From the NCBI GenBank assembly GCA_015501605.1, contig JADNRZ010000014.1:1054001-1118000 (forward strand): a DNA stretch of 64,000 bases, written 5' to 3'. The notes below the pieces were generated by a model. It saw nothing but the letters and a program-made list of their open reading frames with translations, searched no databases and was not told the DNA's origin. Of the stretch, positions 12,816 to 24,778 are shown piece by piece (the first letter of the stretch is position 1; every line of letters begins with the position of its first letter). The position numbers were made by a program, and so were the translations under genes. This stretch comes from Panaeolus papilionaceus (taxonomy: Eukaryota > Basidiomycota > Agaricomycetes > Agaricales).

Positions 12816-14941
12816 ATGACAGCCTCAACCCTCACCCTGTCTCCAGGCCCACACCAGTTACAACTTGTAGCACGATCTCAGCGTGCATCTGCACATGCAC
12901 CCCCCTCGCCCATGATGATGATGATGCCCACACCTTCCCCATCTCCGCCCACCTCAATCACCTCTCTGCCGTCTGAAATTCTAACTCAGATATTCGACTC
13001 GGCGTCGGATGAGGATATCATCTTTCAATCTGGCTTATCGACCTCCCTGGCTGAGAGTGCGTGGTTTAAGGATAGGCTGTTTGGGGAGTGGAGGTTGAGG
13101 AGCCCGCAAGAGGCGATGAATATGATTCAGAGGAGGAGTGGGGTTACCAAGTTGGTGAGTGTGTGATTCGGGTTGGTTGTAAATTTGTGGTGTGTGCCAG
13201 TTGAGATTTGGCAGATGGATGTTGTGAATGGGGAGGGGACGTGAGATGGAAGCTGGTTGGATTGAGTTTCTCCGATATTATTGGTTTAATGAGTTGCCAT
13301 TGGAATTATATTGAATTAATTCAATGGATATAAAGATCTATTGCAATGACCCATCCCATCTCATCAAGTGGCACACGACTCTCCTTCTCATTCAAACCTC
13401 CCAAAAAATTCATACTAACACCTACCTACCCACAGTCTATAATCCTCACCTGCAAACACTGGAACTTCCTAGGCGCCCAATTTCTCTACCGCTGCCTGCA
13501 CTTCAGCGAGCCCACAAAATTGCTCCTCCTCTCCCGGACACTCACGCACTCCTCCTCGCGTGCAAGCACCATCACCTCCTCGCACGGGTGGTGGACCCGG
13601 CGCATCCATGTCGCGCGGTACACTCCGCCTCCCAATCGCAGCATCACGCTCGAGCAAATGGAACAAGCCCTCGTCACCATCATCGAGCACTGTCCCAACC
13701 TCGAGATATTCGTCGGCGAACGACCCCTCGGATCCGCCTTTGGTCCCGTCATCGACACCATCGCCACGTCAGGCTTGAAACACCTTCGTACGGTGCATTG
13801 GGTCGTCCCAGGCGAGAGTTTGAAGAAAGTGATATTGGCAATGCATAGTTTGCCGCATATCACGAGTGCGTATATTGATTTTTCGACTCCTGTTGATGCG
13901 TCTCAGGAGATTGCACATCTTGGAGCAACAGCGAATATTCCGCTGGTGATGCCGCAGTTGCAGCAGCTGCAACTACGAGGCTACATGGCTGAATTCGTGG
14001 ATCAGGCCATTGAGTGGTCCCTGCCCTCGTTGCAGGCGTTTACACTGGACAGTGGGACGGCGAGGGACGATGTTCCGGATATTGTTGGGTTTTTGGAGAA
14101 CCATGGGATCGGCCTTGTTTTTTTGGATATTAATTCGGAGCCGGAGCTGCCTGTGGCGAGGATATTGGCGTTATGCGTAAACTTACAGACGTTCTGTTTT
14201 AATGTGGACTGGAGGGTGTCGGGGCAGCCTGTAGCCACACAGCATGGGATGGCCTCGCACCTCGTGGATCACCCACACCCGAATATCACAACCATAGGCC
14301 TGCACGGCCTCCTCCATGCCTTTGGTGTGGGTCTGGTAGGCGCAACAGCGTCCTTACACCCGCATACGACGCGCCACGTCCGCCTATCCAACGACATGAA
14401 CGTCGCAGCACTCAACCGGGCCAACTTCCCGCGTCTGCAGCGCGTGAGGGTGTTAAGCCGCGGCCTGCTCATCGACTTGAATACTGCGAATGGGCCGAGC
14501 GTGAAAGAGGGCGGGTATGAGAGGTGGGCGCGGTGGGTGGGCATGATGCAGAGGGAGGGGGTGAGGATGGAGGATTGTACGGCGGGGAGGTTTGGGAGTT
14601 TGCCGATGGATGATGAGGGCGTGGGCGAGGGTGAGGGGGAGAGTGATGAAGAGGAGGAGGAGGAGGAGGAGTGGGAAGAAGAACAGTGGGAGGATGCAGG
14701 TGAGCATCCTAGGGAATATGAATCTGATGAGGAAGAGGAAGAGGAGGAAGATGACGACGATGATAGTTGGGGGACGGCATCTGATCAGGAGGACGTCCAG
14801 CCTTATGATTTCCCGCCAATTTTAGGGAGGACAGGAGAGTTGACAAGGTTGCTTGCGGAGTGTAGGGCTATGAATGCGACGAGGGATGAGGCTCTTATTG
14901 CTAGGATTAGGATCCCGAGACCGCCTTCACCCGGGACTTGA
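12816..14941 (+). CDS. F-box-like protein with acidic C-terminal tail
   Basis: Two exons (12816-13154 and 13436-14941) give 614 residues. After a Pro/Met-rich start, TSITSLPSEILTQIFDSAS (about residues 47-65) matches the beginning of basidiomycete F-box domains. The following exon resumes with SIILTCKHWNFLGAQFLYRCL, as in F-box proteins where the box is followed by 'C+xW...l.r.L'. The rest looks like irregular leucine-rich or hydrophobic repeats, and residues about 435-490 are almost only Glu/Asp. F-box proteins link substrates to SCF ubiquitin ligases; the substrate here is unknown. The intron is long (281 nt) for this locus, so an extra small exon inside it cannot be excluded. The 3' end is convergent with the SET/MYND gene, 254 nt away. 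Confidence 0.8.
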
Positions 14942-15195
14942 AAAATAAAAAATACCGCTGACTTTGGAGGAGTAGTGTAGATTAAGTATGATACTCGGAC
15001 ATTGACTGCTTTTATCGTTTTTCACTGTGGACATTTGCATCTTTCTTTCCTTCTTTTATATACGCTTTGATAGATACCTCAAATACCCTGTTATTCTCCA
15101 TGTAAGATTTATGATCACGAATATAACGATTTAGATGCCCCCAATATCCTACTTTTGAACGAGCTCTTAATCTGGCTCTACTTATTCCTTCAGCT

Positions 15196-18010
15196 CTACT
15201 TCTTCCTCCCCTCCCTAACCTCCCTCACCCCCCTCCTCACTCCCTCCCTCCACACGCCCACCTCCCTCTCAACCCCCACAATCAACTCCCGCACCTCCTC
15301 CCCGACGTTCCCGCCCTCACTCTGGTTACCAAACCCGATTAATAGCTCGCTGCGCGCGCGGAGGAGGGTTTGGAGGGCCAGAGTGAGACGTTGGGGACCT
15401 GAGGGTGGGTATTGGGCGTGAGCAGCTGCTTTGGGTGTGGATGCCCCTGATAGTCCTCCCGTTGACGGTGTACCAGGCTCATTACCCCCTTCCATCAACC
15501 ACCTCGACACCACCTCATCCACACACAGCAACTTCCCCAGCTCCGCGAGTGCAACACCTCTTACGGGGTGGCCATGTGTCAGGATCTGACTTAGACCCGT
15601 GCTAGTGCGCGTGGCGGAGCGGATGGTGTCGTCGAGGGCTGATTGGGCTTCTTCTGGGGTTATTTTGGTGTCATTGCTTGAGGTTGAAGGTGACGATGAT
15701 GATGATGATGTTACTGGTGAAGAAGACGAAGTGTCTACATCCATCGCATTCTCATCCAGCGTCGCAGATGAAGGCCCACCACCAACGCCAAGACTGGGCA
15801 ACCTCTCAATCAACAAACTCGTCTCAAGCCTCGAAAGTGCCAACAGAGGATGTGAAGAGGGGACAAGTCCGGCGGATACAAGGATCGGTATGAGTTTGGT
15901 CGTGAGTTGGATGGATTTTTGAGGGTCTGCGTGTTGGGTTTCGTTAGATAAAGGCGAAAAAAATAATGATATAGAGGAGACAAGAACATACCACTAAACT
16001 GCAACGCCTCCGCTTTATCCAACGCCTGCTGTCCAACATGTAACGCATCCAACACGGCATCTGTATCTTTAACTGCAGCTTTGCATTTCGAACAACGCGT
16101 GAATGGGTTTTCTACAGGGATAACCAACCCAATGTTAGCGTGTTTCAAGGATGGGTAAAAAAGAGTATTGAACGATAAACACACCTTCACTAGGCACCCA
16201 GCACACCCCTCCACACTTTTTAGGGCACCACATCGCCTCTCTCAGATCTACTGTTTCATCTCCTACCCATGAACTTGCTCCCGCAGATGCACCCTCCCCG
16301 ACAGACGTCAACACCCCCCTCCCCCTCTCGCCCCTCCTACAAAGCCCACAATCACACTCAAAAAAATACGTCTCTTTCAAATACGTCTGCCTCCGTTCTC
16401 TCGGGAGTGTGGTGTCGATGTATGCTGTTAGGATCTGTGGGGGTATAGTTGGTTAGTCATAGATTCGTTCAAAGATTACATGGCAAAAGATAAGGAGAAG
16501 GAGGGGCCAAAAATGAGGAATTAAGAAATGAAAGGATAAGAACAGGAATCACCTCTTCACCAGGCTCAATATCCCTAATCGCAACAACATGCATCATCGG
16601 ATCCATCTCCTCCTTCCCCCCTCCCTTCCCATCTCCCTTAGTTTTCCCCTTCCCCTTCGTCCCCCTCTTCCCCTCCCTCCCACTCCTCGGAAACACAACA
16701 ACAGCATTCGGCTCGCACCCATGATTAAATAACGCCACGACCGGGCTCACACATACCCCCAACGGCGCCAGCCCTGGACTCGCAAGCGTAAACGTGTTAG
16801 TGGTGAACTGCGACACCAGGTCCACCAGGGCTCTCGTATCATTGACCCCATACGCTGCTAGTTCATCTTGGGAGGAGATGCACAGGAACTGGACGAGGGC
16901 GTGTGCGAGGTGAGAGTGCGTTTGCGTGCTTTGGGAGGTGGGAGAGGAGGAGAGGGAGGTGCGGTCTATGAGGTAGGTGGTGAGTAATGAATTGGATGAT
17001 GGTAGGAGGAAGGGGGAGGGGACTTACGACTTCCCAAGGCGTCTAATTCTCTAACCCAATAACTATCCTTGCCCAATTTTTTCTTCCTTGTTAAGATACG
17101 CGCGAGGCATCTTATAGCATCCCCTGGGATCGTCGTGCCTGTCTTACTACCCGAAGTTGAAGACGAAGACGAGGAGGCTGATGACGATGGAGCTGGGGAT
17201 GACATCCACGCTTGCAAAGCCGCGCATTCCGCTTTGTGCATCGTCCAATCCGCAGATTGACATCTCTAGACGCAATAAAATAAACAATCAGCTTAATTTA
17301 CCTGACTTATTGCACATTGATCAACAGAACAAAACGCTCACCTCGTCACAATACTGCACAACCCTACACCCCGTACACCTCATCAGCGGCACACTCGCAT
17401 CCGCAGGAGAACAGCACTTTGAGCAATAGGTGTTTAGGTTATCGTTTGACAGAGCCGTAGCGTGCGGTTTGACGGTTAGGAGCGTTTGACCTATATTTCA
17501 AAGGTTATACATTAGCATTATATCCAAGCCAATTACCCCTTAACTGAGTTAGATGCACAAGAAACGAGACCTACCTGCTCTAATTCCTCTCTTAGCCCAC
17601 ACCCCTCTCCCCCTCGTCCGCGTCTTCCGAATCTCGAGGTGCTCGCTTGGAAGTTCCCGATATAACCCTTCAGAATCGTAGGGCTCGGTGTCGGCGATGC
17701 TTGAACCAGATGAAACGGTTGGGGTCGCAGCCGTTAAGGCAGATGTAGAGGCAGAAGCAGTACCGGGCGCAGTAGCAGCATTGGAAGCAGAGGTTGTCGT
17801 GTCAGGACTAGAACCAGAACCAGAACCAGATGCAGGAGTCTTCAAACCAGCACCACTCTCAACCCCCATCATCGACGCAGATTCCGACCCACCAGCAACC
17901 ACAAGATCGGACTGCGATCCCTCTCCCTTCCCCGATGTCGATGTCGCGACAAACGACCTCCCCACCTCTTTCTTCCTCCGGATACCCTTCAGCGACGCAA
18001 AATCCGACAT
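15196..18010 (-). CDS. SET and MYND domain protein lysine methyltransferase (SMYD-like)
   Basis: Seven exons (18010-17575, 17490-17342, 17265-17028, 16965-16553, 16434-16185, 16111-15992, 15926-15196) give 778 residues in frame. The first 120 residues are Ser/Thr/Ala-rich. The SET domain starts at TRTRGRGVWAKRGIRAGQ, just before the MYND zinc finger inserted in it: C168-x2-C171, C184-x2-C187, C193-x3-C197, H205-x3-C209. The S-adenosylmethionine/pseudoknot motif is NHGCEPN (about 355-361), then GEEILTAYID and a Cys-rich post-SET segment (FECDCGLC). SMYD enzymes methylate histones or other proteins. The usual NHSC motif has Gly in place of Ser here. A Lys/Gly-rich insertion (GKGKTKGDGKGGGKEE) interrupts the SET C-terminal part. 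Confidence 0.9.
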
Positions 18011-18929
18011 GTGAACTTGGATCTTGATCCCTTCTAGTTAGACGTTGCTGTTCAAGCTCAAGACGCGACGAATACAACCAGTTATCGTCTGTGATACGAC
18101 CTGAGATGCTGCTAGAAACTTCTAAAACTGATGCATGAATCCTGGTCGGGTAAAGATATCAATGGTGATTGTTGACGTCAACTTCCAAAACAAAATCAAT
18201 GCCCTCGTCATATCCATTCGGAAATCCCCGAATACCCTCTCTTCCCTGCATTCCAAACGCGTCGCGTCGCGTCCTCCCACTCTCCAAAACCTCACTCTTC
18301 CATCGTACTTCAGTCAAATAGACCACAAAAAAATATTTAGATAACCAACGAAAAAAACACTTCAAGGAATAGTTATTAAACAATAACTAAGTTACTTATT
18401 TACTTTACTTAATTTTTATACCACCCACCCAGTGGCGACTCGCGCTCCAGGGGTAGGTTGGAATGAGGATGGGGGGATGTGCACCCTAAACGATGTGACG
18501 ATAGAACAAGGTATGAGAGAAAACAGGTAAAGAAGGGCAACAACGATGAAATAAACGAGTGATCCAGAAAAGAATGTGATTGAACAGGATGAGTTGTTAT
18601 GCATATATGTCTGTGCGCATGTGGAAACACGAAACGAGGAAGAATGAGAACAGGAAAGGATGAGACGAAAAGAGATATAGAGCAACAGCCGGAAAGAGAG
18701 ACACCAATACCGTATGATACAAAAGTTAGTGTGTAGCGATATAACGATATAGGATTCAAATCAAATCAAGGTGAAAATCAGATAAAATAAAATAAGGCAA
18801 GGCAGGCAACGGCAAAGCAATAGAATCAATCCAACAAATCAAGTCAATCCAATAAATCAACACAACGACCAAGACAGAACAGCGAATCGACAAGAAAAGA
18901 TGAGTCGAGAAAGAGAAGAGAGGAATAAC
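18011..18929. other. Intergenic region, SMYD promoter side
   Basis: This lies between the SMYD start and the stop of the next minus-strand gene. It is AT-rich near 18350-18420 and otherwise purine-rich (18500-18910). No gene is seen. Confidence 0.5.
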
Positions 18930-20779
18930 TCAAGCACCCCCACTCGTCCTCGGCTCAACCCTAACCGCATGCGCGCCCCTCACAGGCCTCATCACGCTCG
19001 CCTTTCTCTTAATCTTCATCGTCAGCTCTCTCGCCTTCTTCAACCACCCCGCCGCCGCTCCTTCCACACTCACTCCTCCTGCACTCCCGTTCCCAGTGCC
19101 AGTGCCTCTTACACTCCCCTTCCGCCTCACACTTCCCCCCCTCATAACTCTGCCCTCCCCATCCTCTCCCACACTCGGTAAACTCTTCTTACTCCCCCCC
19201 ATACCCAATCCCAATCCAGACAACGTCCCCCTCGAGCTCATCTTCCTCAACGCCCCCTGCATCCCCTGTTGCCCCACACCCCCACCCCCATTCACAGACG
19301 CGCCCGCGCCCGCACTCACACTCGCCCTCCTCGACACACTCACCCCCACCTCCCTCTCCTCCTCATCACACACACTCTCCACCCTCTGCTCCTGCACCAC
19401 CACCCCAATCACCAGTGGCGCACCCTCCCCTCCCGTGACTCCCAATCCCAGGCTCGACGTCGTCGGGATCACACTCGCACTATGCGCGCGGCTCAGCCTT
19501 CGCGGCATATCGATGATTTTGGACCCGATGCTCGGTTTCGGTATGATATGGTGCATCTGCGTTACGTGATTATCGTCCTCTGTGTGTGCGTCGGATTGCG
19601 AGTGTGCGGATGCGCCAGAGGCGATAGAGGTGGTGGAGGAGTTCTATATTTAGAAGAGTGATTGTGATGAGTGAACTGAAAAAAATAAATTGGGAGTTGA
19701 CAGAAGAAGCAAGTGATGGGATATGTGATGCGCACAAAAAGCAGCCAATCGCAAAGAATACAAGGGATAAAAATGGAGAGCCTCCTCCATCTCTGATGAA
19801 CAACCAAAAAATAAAACAAGAAGCGAAAGCCAACATAAATCGCTAAAAGAAAAAGTCTAGAGCCAATGTGGCGGAATTGGGAAGACGAGCGAGGGCACAA
19901 AGGGAATACCAAACCCCTCATCATTTCAACTCGCGGTATACCCGGAAAAAAAAAAAAAAGCGTGTTCAAGAATAGAAACAACACTAAAAACCAAACCGGC
20001 ACAAGGACGAGCGGAAAAGACGGGTACTCACCATCATCTGAGCTTGATAAAACGGCGACCTCACAGCCATCGTAAGATGACTAGGCGACGAAGGCGACAG
20101 CTGCGTCTTAGAAGAGATGAGGTCCTCAATAGGGAGCTACAATTAAAGCATCGTTGTATCAGCGTCATTCATTACAATACTATAATATAAAAAAAGAAAT
20201 AACGTGTCCGCACTCACAATACCAATCCTCGAAATCGACACACTCCCCCGTCGTCTCCTTGACTTGGCGCGGGGCATCGTACCAGCGAGCGCTGTAGGCT
20301 CGTCGTCGTCTTCAATAGGGGCCACTTTGGTGTCCCCATCTGCACCATTTGCGAACTGGACATCAACATCCGCTTCCTGTGCTGCATCACGGTCTTTGCT
20401 GTATGCTTCAGCACTGTCGGGAGCTACCCCATTCCCGTTCTGCGTAGAGGCGCTATGCAGCCTCTGTTCTGCCTCCTCTCGTGCTCGCTCCTTTGCTTCT
20501 TCCTGTGCGCGTCTTGCACTTTCTTCTTCGACTTTTTGGAATATCTGTTAAGTGGAGGAAGTGAGTATGGTGAGATATTCAAGGGGAGACGGGAGGAAAG
20601 GGGGACGCAAACGCGAATGTGGGGTGGTTGGACACGCGCGTGACCGTCCACACGACATACGCGGTATGAAATATGAAATATGAAATACGAAAAATGGAGG
20701 TGTCGAAAAATAAAGCCAGGGGAAGCAAGGAATACCGCACCTTTTCCAACGGCTCAGGACACCCTGATGTTTCCATCAT
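18930..20779 (-). CDS. Uncharacterised protein with N-terminal charged helix and Ser/Gly-rich body
   Basis: Four exons (20779-20741, 20544-20218, 20136-20032, 19643-18930) give 394 residues, with all introns in phase 0. The N-terminus MMETSGCPEPLEK leads into an Arg/Glu/Ala helix (FQKVEEESARRAQEEAKERA; about residues 15-45) that could form a coiled coil. A basic stretch (PRAKSRRRRGS) and a body rich in Ser, Gly and Val follow. Near the end is an amphipathic basic segment (GWLKKARELTMKIKRKAS). I do not recognise the family. Low-complexity composition with many RxxS sites suggests a phosphorylated, mostly disordered protein; that is inference from composition. Confidence 0.7.
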
Positions 20780-21469
20780 CTTATTTACTTAGCGTTATGG
20801 GTTATAGGACGCGTATGTGTGTGTGTGTGCGGTGACCAGCAGAACCAGTCTCCAGAGGGGAAATATGAAATAACGAGGTAACTAGCGAACGCAATGAAGC
20901 GGCGAGTTTATGTTATGTTATGTCAAGTTATGAGTTGTGGGTTATACTCGGGGTGCTGTCGTGGTTCGCAGTCAGTTATTGCGTCGAGTCAAGAAAGTTT
21001 GCTGAGCAGCAGTAAATATTCGTACTGACCTCTGTATAGTTGAGCACAAATGAGCACAATCTAGTTCAAGTGCACACGAGGGGGGTATAGGAGTGTGTCT
21101 GTTTGTCCTAGACAACGACAACCAAGATATAGAGGAGGACAACGACGACGACGACAGTGGTGGTGATGGAACGGAATACCCAATCCAATTCCAAGAAAAA
21201 AATTAAAGTCAAGTCGCGTAGCAAAGGAAAAGAAAGGGTCGGGATCAATAATGCGGCGTGAATTCTGATTCTCAGGAGAAGGCAGGGTCTTTCTATTTCT
21301 TATTTCTATTGCTGGTAAGCGCATATCAACGGGGTCACGTAAGCATTCTATGATGGTTTTCTATGATCCATTGGCGGGATATGATTGGTTGGTGCATTGA
21401 GGCGGAGTTGGAATTGAATTGGGAGGGAGAATGAATAGCTGATTATTTGACTTCAAATTACTTGTTTAG
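20780..21469. other. Intergenic region
   Basis: This is the promoter side of the preceding minus-strand gene. It has a short GT-repeat (about 20816-20829) and several TTATG repeats near 20912-20940. No gene is seen. Confidence 0.5.
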
Positions 21470-21816
21470 TTATTCCGAATTGTAGAAAATAGCGCTTTGA
21501 AGCACTGGAAAGCCAATAGCCATACAGAGTTTCTGAATACTCTTTCTACCTAAAATCCAGCTTGAACGCACCACGAAATAAAGAGAGAAAACAGGTAAAA
21601 AGAGGAATTTTCATACATTGATGGCGATCGCGAATATACACCCGCCTTACTTGCATTATTCACCTCTTCAACCCCCCTAATCAAACGATCGTCCTGAGCT
21701 CCCGAGTCCAGTCCAAGTATCTTCGTACATGGAATGCACCCTTCATTCTCGAACTCTCTCCGCGCAGGACCCACACATCTAGCACATACCCGCGCCGATC
21801 TCCCCGGGTCGGTCAT
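21470..21816 (-). CDS. Possible small two-exon protein with paired cysteines
   Basis: An ATG at 21816 opens 55 codons that end at a good donor (GTAAGG, after 21651). A consensus acceptor (GATTTTAG) restarts at 21549, and the joined frame closes with TAA at 21470-21472, giving 81 residues exactly in frame. The first exon holds C-x2-C (VCARCVG) and, 14 residues later, C-x2-C (GCIPCTK), a spacing that could bind zinc. The tail is SIQKLCMAIGFPVLQ. No signal peptide or membrane helix is seen. I do not recognise a family, and a gene this short could be chance. Confidence 0.35.
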
Positions 21817-24778
21817 CGGTACACCCGATGGCGCTAAGACTTAAGTTAAAGCTTAAGTGCAGTCCAACAGAGTCGAGGCCTGGTCTGATATGCACATTAA
21901 AAGCACAGAATATTCTGCTAGTAACACCATGGATGACTCGTATGTGCGCATCTCATCCGCCCATACAATTAATACTTAATTAACACGGACTTCGAGTGGC
22001 CCCTCTCCCTCCCTCGCCCCCAAAAAATTTAATGAATGAGAAGCAAAATGATCATCAGTGGAAGTACATACAATGATACATACCTCCCATGCTTTCAAAT
22101 TTCAAGTTCATTTTCGATGTCACCGTGTTCAAACTTCAATGCACATCACTTCGCACCGTATCTCATATGGATTCGATTTTCAAAGACCGTGACGGACATG
22201 TGCAATACAGGACCGTAACTAAGCTGCAGACTGTACAGGACGTGTCAAAAAAGCCACGAGTGTCCGACGTTGATTGACACTTTGACGCGATGAGGTGCCT
22301 TGCCTTGCCGCGGTATTGAAATCGTGGGCCTGCAGCGGAGGCTGGGAGTATGCCTGAAGGTCTGAATCGGGTCGGGAGTCGGGACTACACAGGGTGGTAG
22401 AAATGGTGTCGAGAGCGTACTTACTTGCTAGTAGAATTTGAGATCCGGACACGGATATGTACGCAACGCTTTGTCAGGATTTTCGCAATCCCAGGTCAGG
22501 CTTCGAAAGGCAGGGTTCACCGAATCATGTAATTCACTGCCTAGAACCGCGCGGTTGCCCCGCCATGTCTTGCCTTGCAAAATCACGTCAAGTCAACGCG
22601 CATGCCAGTGCAGGACATCCCCAGCGCTTCCTAATCATGAGTTTCAATGCCTCATTAGTCAACTTGCTTCCAAGTCACTCGAGGCTCGGAAATTGACCCA
22701 GGACCATAATAGGTGTCTTGATGTAGATTCTAACGAAGCTCTAGGCTTTGGAAATCACAAATTAATGTCAATATACGGACACTCAGGTGTCTTAGACTCG
22801 TCGGGACTTAAAGTACATACCATCATCTTCACCCATTACCGAATCTCCATCAACGCGATGAGACCCCAGTTGTGAGTGTGTAACTGAGCGCCTGGGGCTT
22901 CCAAGCTTCTGATTCACGCCTTGATGCTTCGAATTCCTCGAATCGCTGCGAAGCGTAACTTCACACCCTACGCGAATGTCAATGTTGAGTGAAACTGAGG
23001 GCATGCCAGTGGGATCAAAGATCCAGACGAAACGCCAAAAGTGACTGCCTACAGGGTTCTATATCTACTCCGATCCAAACAATAGAAGCCAGGAGAATAC
23101 CTCGAAGTTGCCATTCACATTCCTGCAATTCGCAGAAACGGTTGGCGTTCGGCATGGCTTTGAATTCGAATACCCTGTAAGACTATGATGTGAGGAATGT
23201 TAATAAATATATATACATAGATGTCTGTCGAAGGAACTCTTATGTTGGCGCTCGTAGTTCGAATCTCAACATAGACCAAACGAAACTTGCTGCGTACCCT
23301 ATCTAATGGGCAGACTTGCACATCATACGTCGAGCCAAGGACGGAATCAAACGACGCGTCGAATCGAGCGAATTAAAGGGTAATTGATTGATTGATATCG
23401 ATAAGTATCATATCAGAGGGTCGTTCATTCATATGCTATTAATTCAAGCGCAAAGGAGTGGTACTCGATGCACGCATAAACCGTTTTTCGTGCATATTGA
23501 TATTAATCGCGTGATTAAAGATAAGATATGCATCACAACTATTAATTTCGATTGAGGACATGCGCAGTCAGGCGTAAGTGTTCTGTCTCTTTGTCTCGGC
23601 CCAAACGTAAGCAGCTTTGCTTGACGATTATCCAGCAACGTGAACAAGGATGTGGTATGTTGTGCCCTATATGATTCGAATTCCAAGTTCTATGCCTCAC
23701 TTCGGGGTTGTCTTGCAGGTCCAGCTGCAGGATGAACGGTCCGAATTTGAACAGGGTTATAAATTAATTTTTAATTTGTGTCGCTTGTCTTTCTTTCTAT
23801 CATCCTTCCTTTGATTTCTAACAAAAAGTATATGGATTAAGAGAAGTTCAGGGCTATGTATGTATGTATGTATGTATGTATGAGCTCTTTAATTTTGCTG
23901 ATATTGAATTTTCTATCACTTTCAGCAAGGTGTATACATTACTTACATTGTGCCCGAATCAACTATCGTTCCATCTATTTCTCCAAGAAAACCCACTTAA
24001 ATTATCATTCGATATGGCGCAAGATGATCCCACCAACTTATCATCGCTTCAGATTGCTGTCTACTGTTGTAACGGGCGCCGAGTACTGAAAGTTTCGGTG
24101 CCGCGGACACAACCGTTAGTCTTCCCAGTTTGGGATCATGGATCACCATTTCTTTCTCAAAGACTCAACCTCAATTAACGCCAAGTGAGGAACAGCTCGG
24201 GTCTCAGACACTCCTCAAAGTGCAACGCCTTCATTCACAGCGACTTTTCTCGTTTAGGTTAAATACTTGTATCACATATGGGATGTCATATATTCTGATA
24301 TTATATGAAGGGGTCAGTGCACTAGCCGCACATATGCAGCCTGGGAACTTTGGTGGGGTGGGTTGTGAGGCGTCAGCTAGGGAGGACAGTGACATAGGAA
24401 AAACTGTCACTCTCTTGAATTTCTTCCTGACATACATATAAGGGGCAACCTTGTTATCTCTCATGCCTCTGGATCCTCTTCCATGGGACTACAGGGACTT
24501 GTCAACCCGGCCCTGCGTGCTCCAACTTGAATTCAATTATTCAAACCTGCCCAGCACTCCCTTTGAGGGCTCAGCCGCCAGTGTTGACATTCATCAACCA
24601 ACCCCTCAAACAGTGTTGGATTCGAGTGGGTCCCCTTTACTCTCTTTCACCTTCACCTCTGCGTCTCTCTCTTCCTCTTCCTCTACAACCCCCGCTCGTT
24701 ATTTCTTCATACATAATCTATCGAAGACGCTCCCTTCCAAGTTACTTCCCCGCTTCTCCGTGCTCTGCTCGGGACATC
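21817..24778. other. Gene-poor 3-kb region
   Basis: No gene is supported. A 145-codon plus-strand frame (22438-22875) has no coding-like features. A plus-strand ATG at 24014 (MAQDDPTNLSSLQIAVYC...) could be a first exon but has no clear partner. A TATG microsatellite lies at 23855-23882. Confidence 0.4.
23855..23882. repeat. (TATG)7 microsatellite
   Basis: Seven perfect tandem copies of the tetranucleotide TATG lie in a non-coding stretch. Confidence 0.95.

Noticed and set aside
22438..22875. 145-codon plus-strand frame
   Set aside because: No domain, no codon-like periodicity, and no conserved splice context; likely chance.
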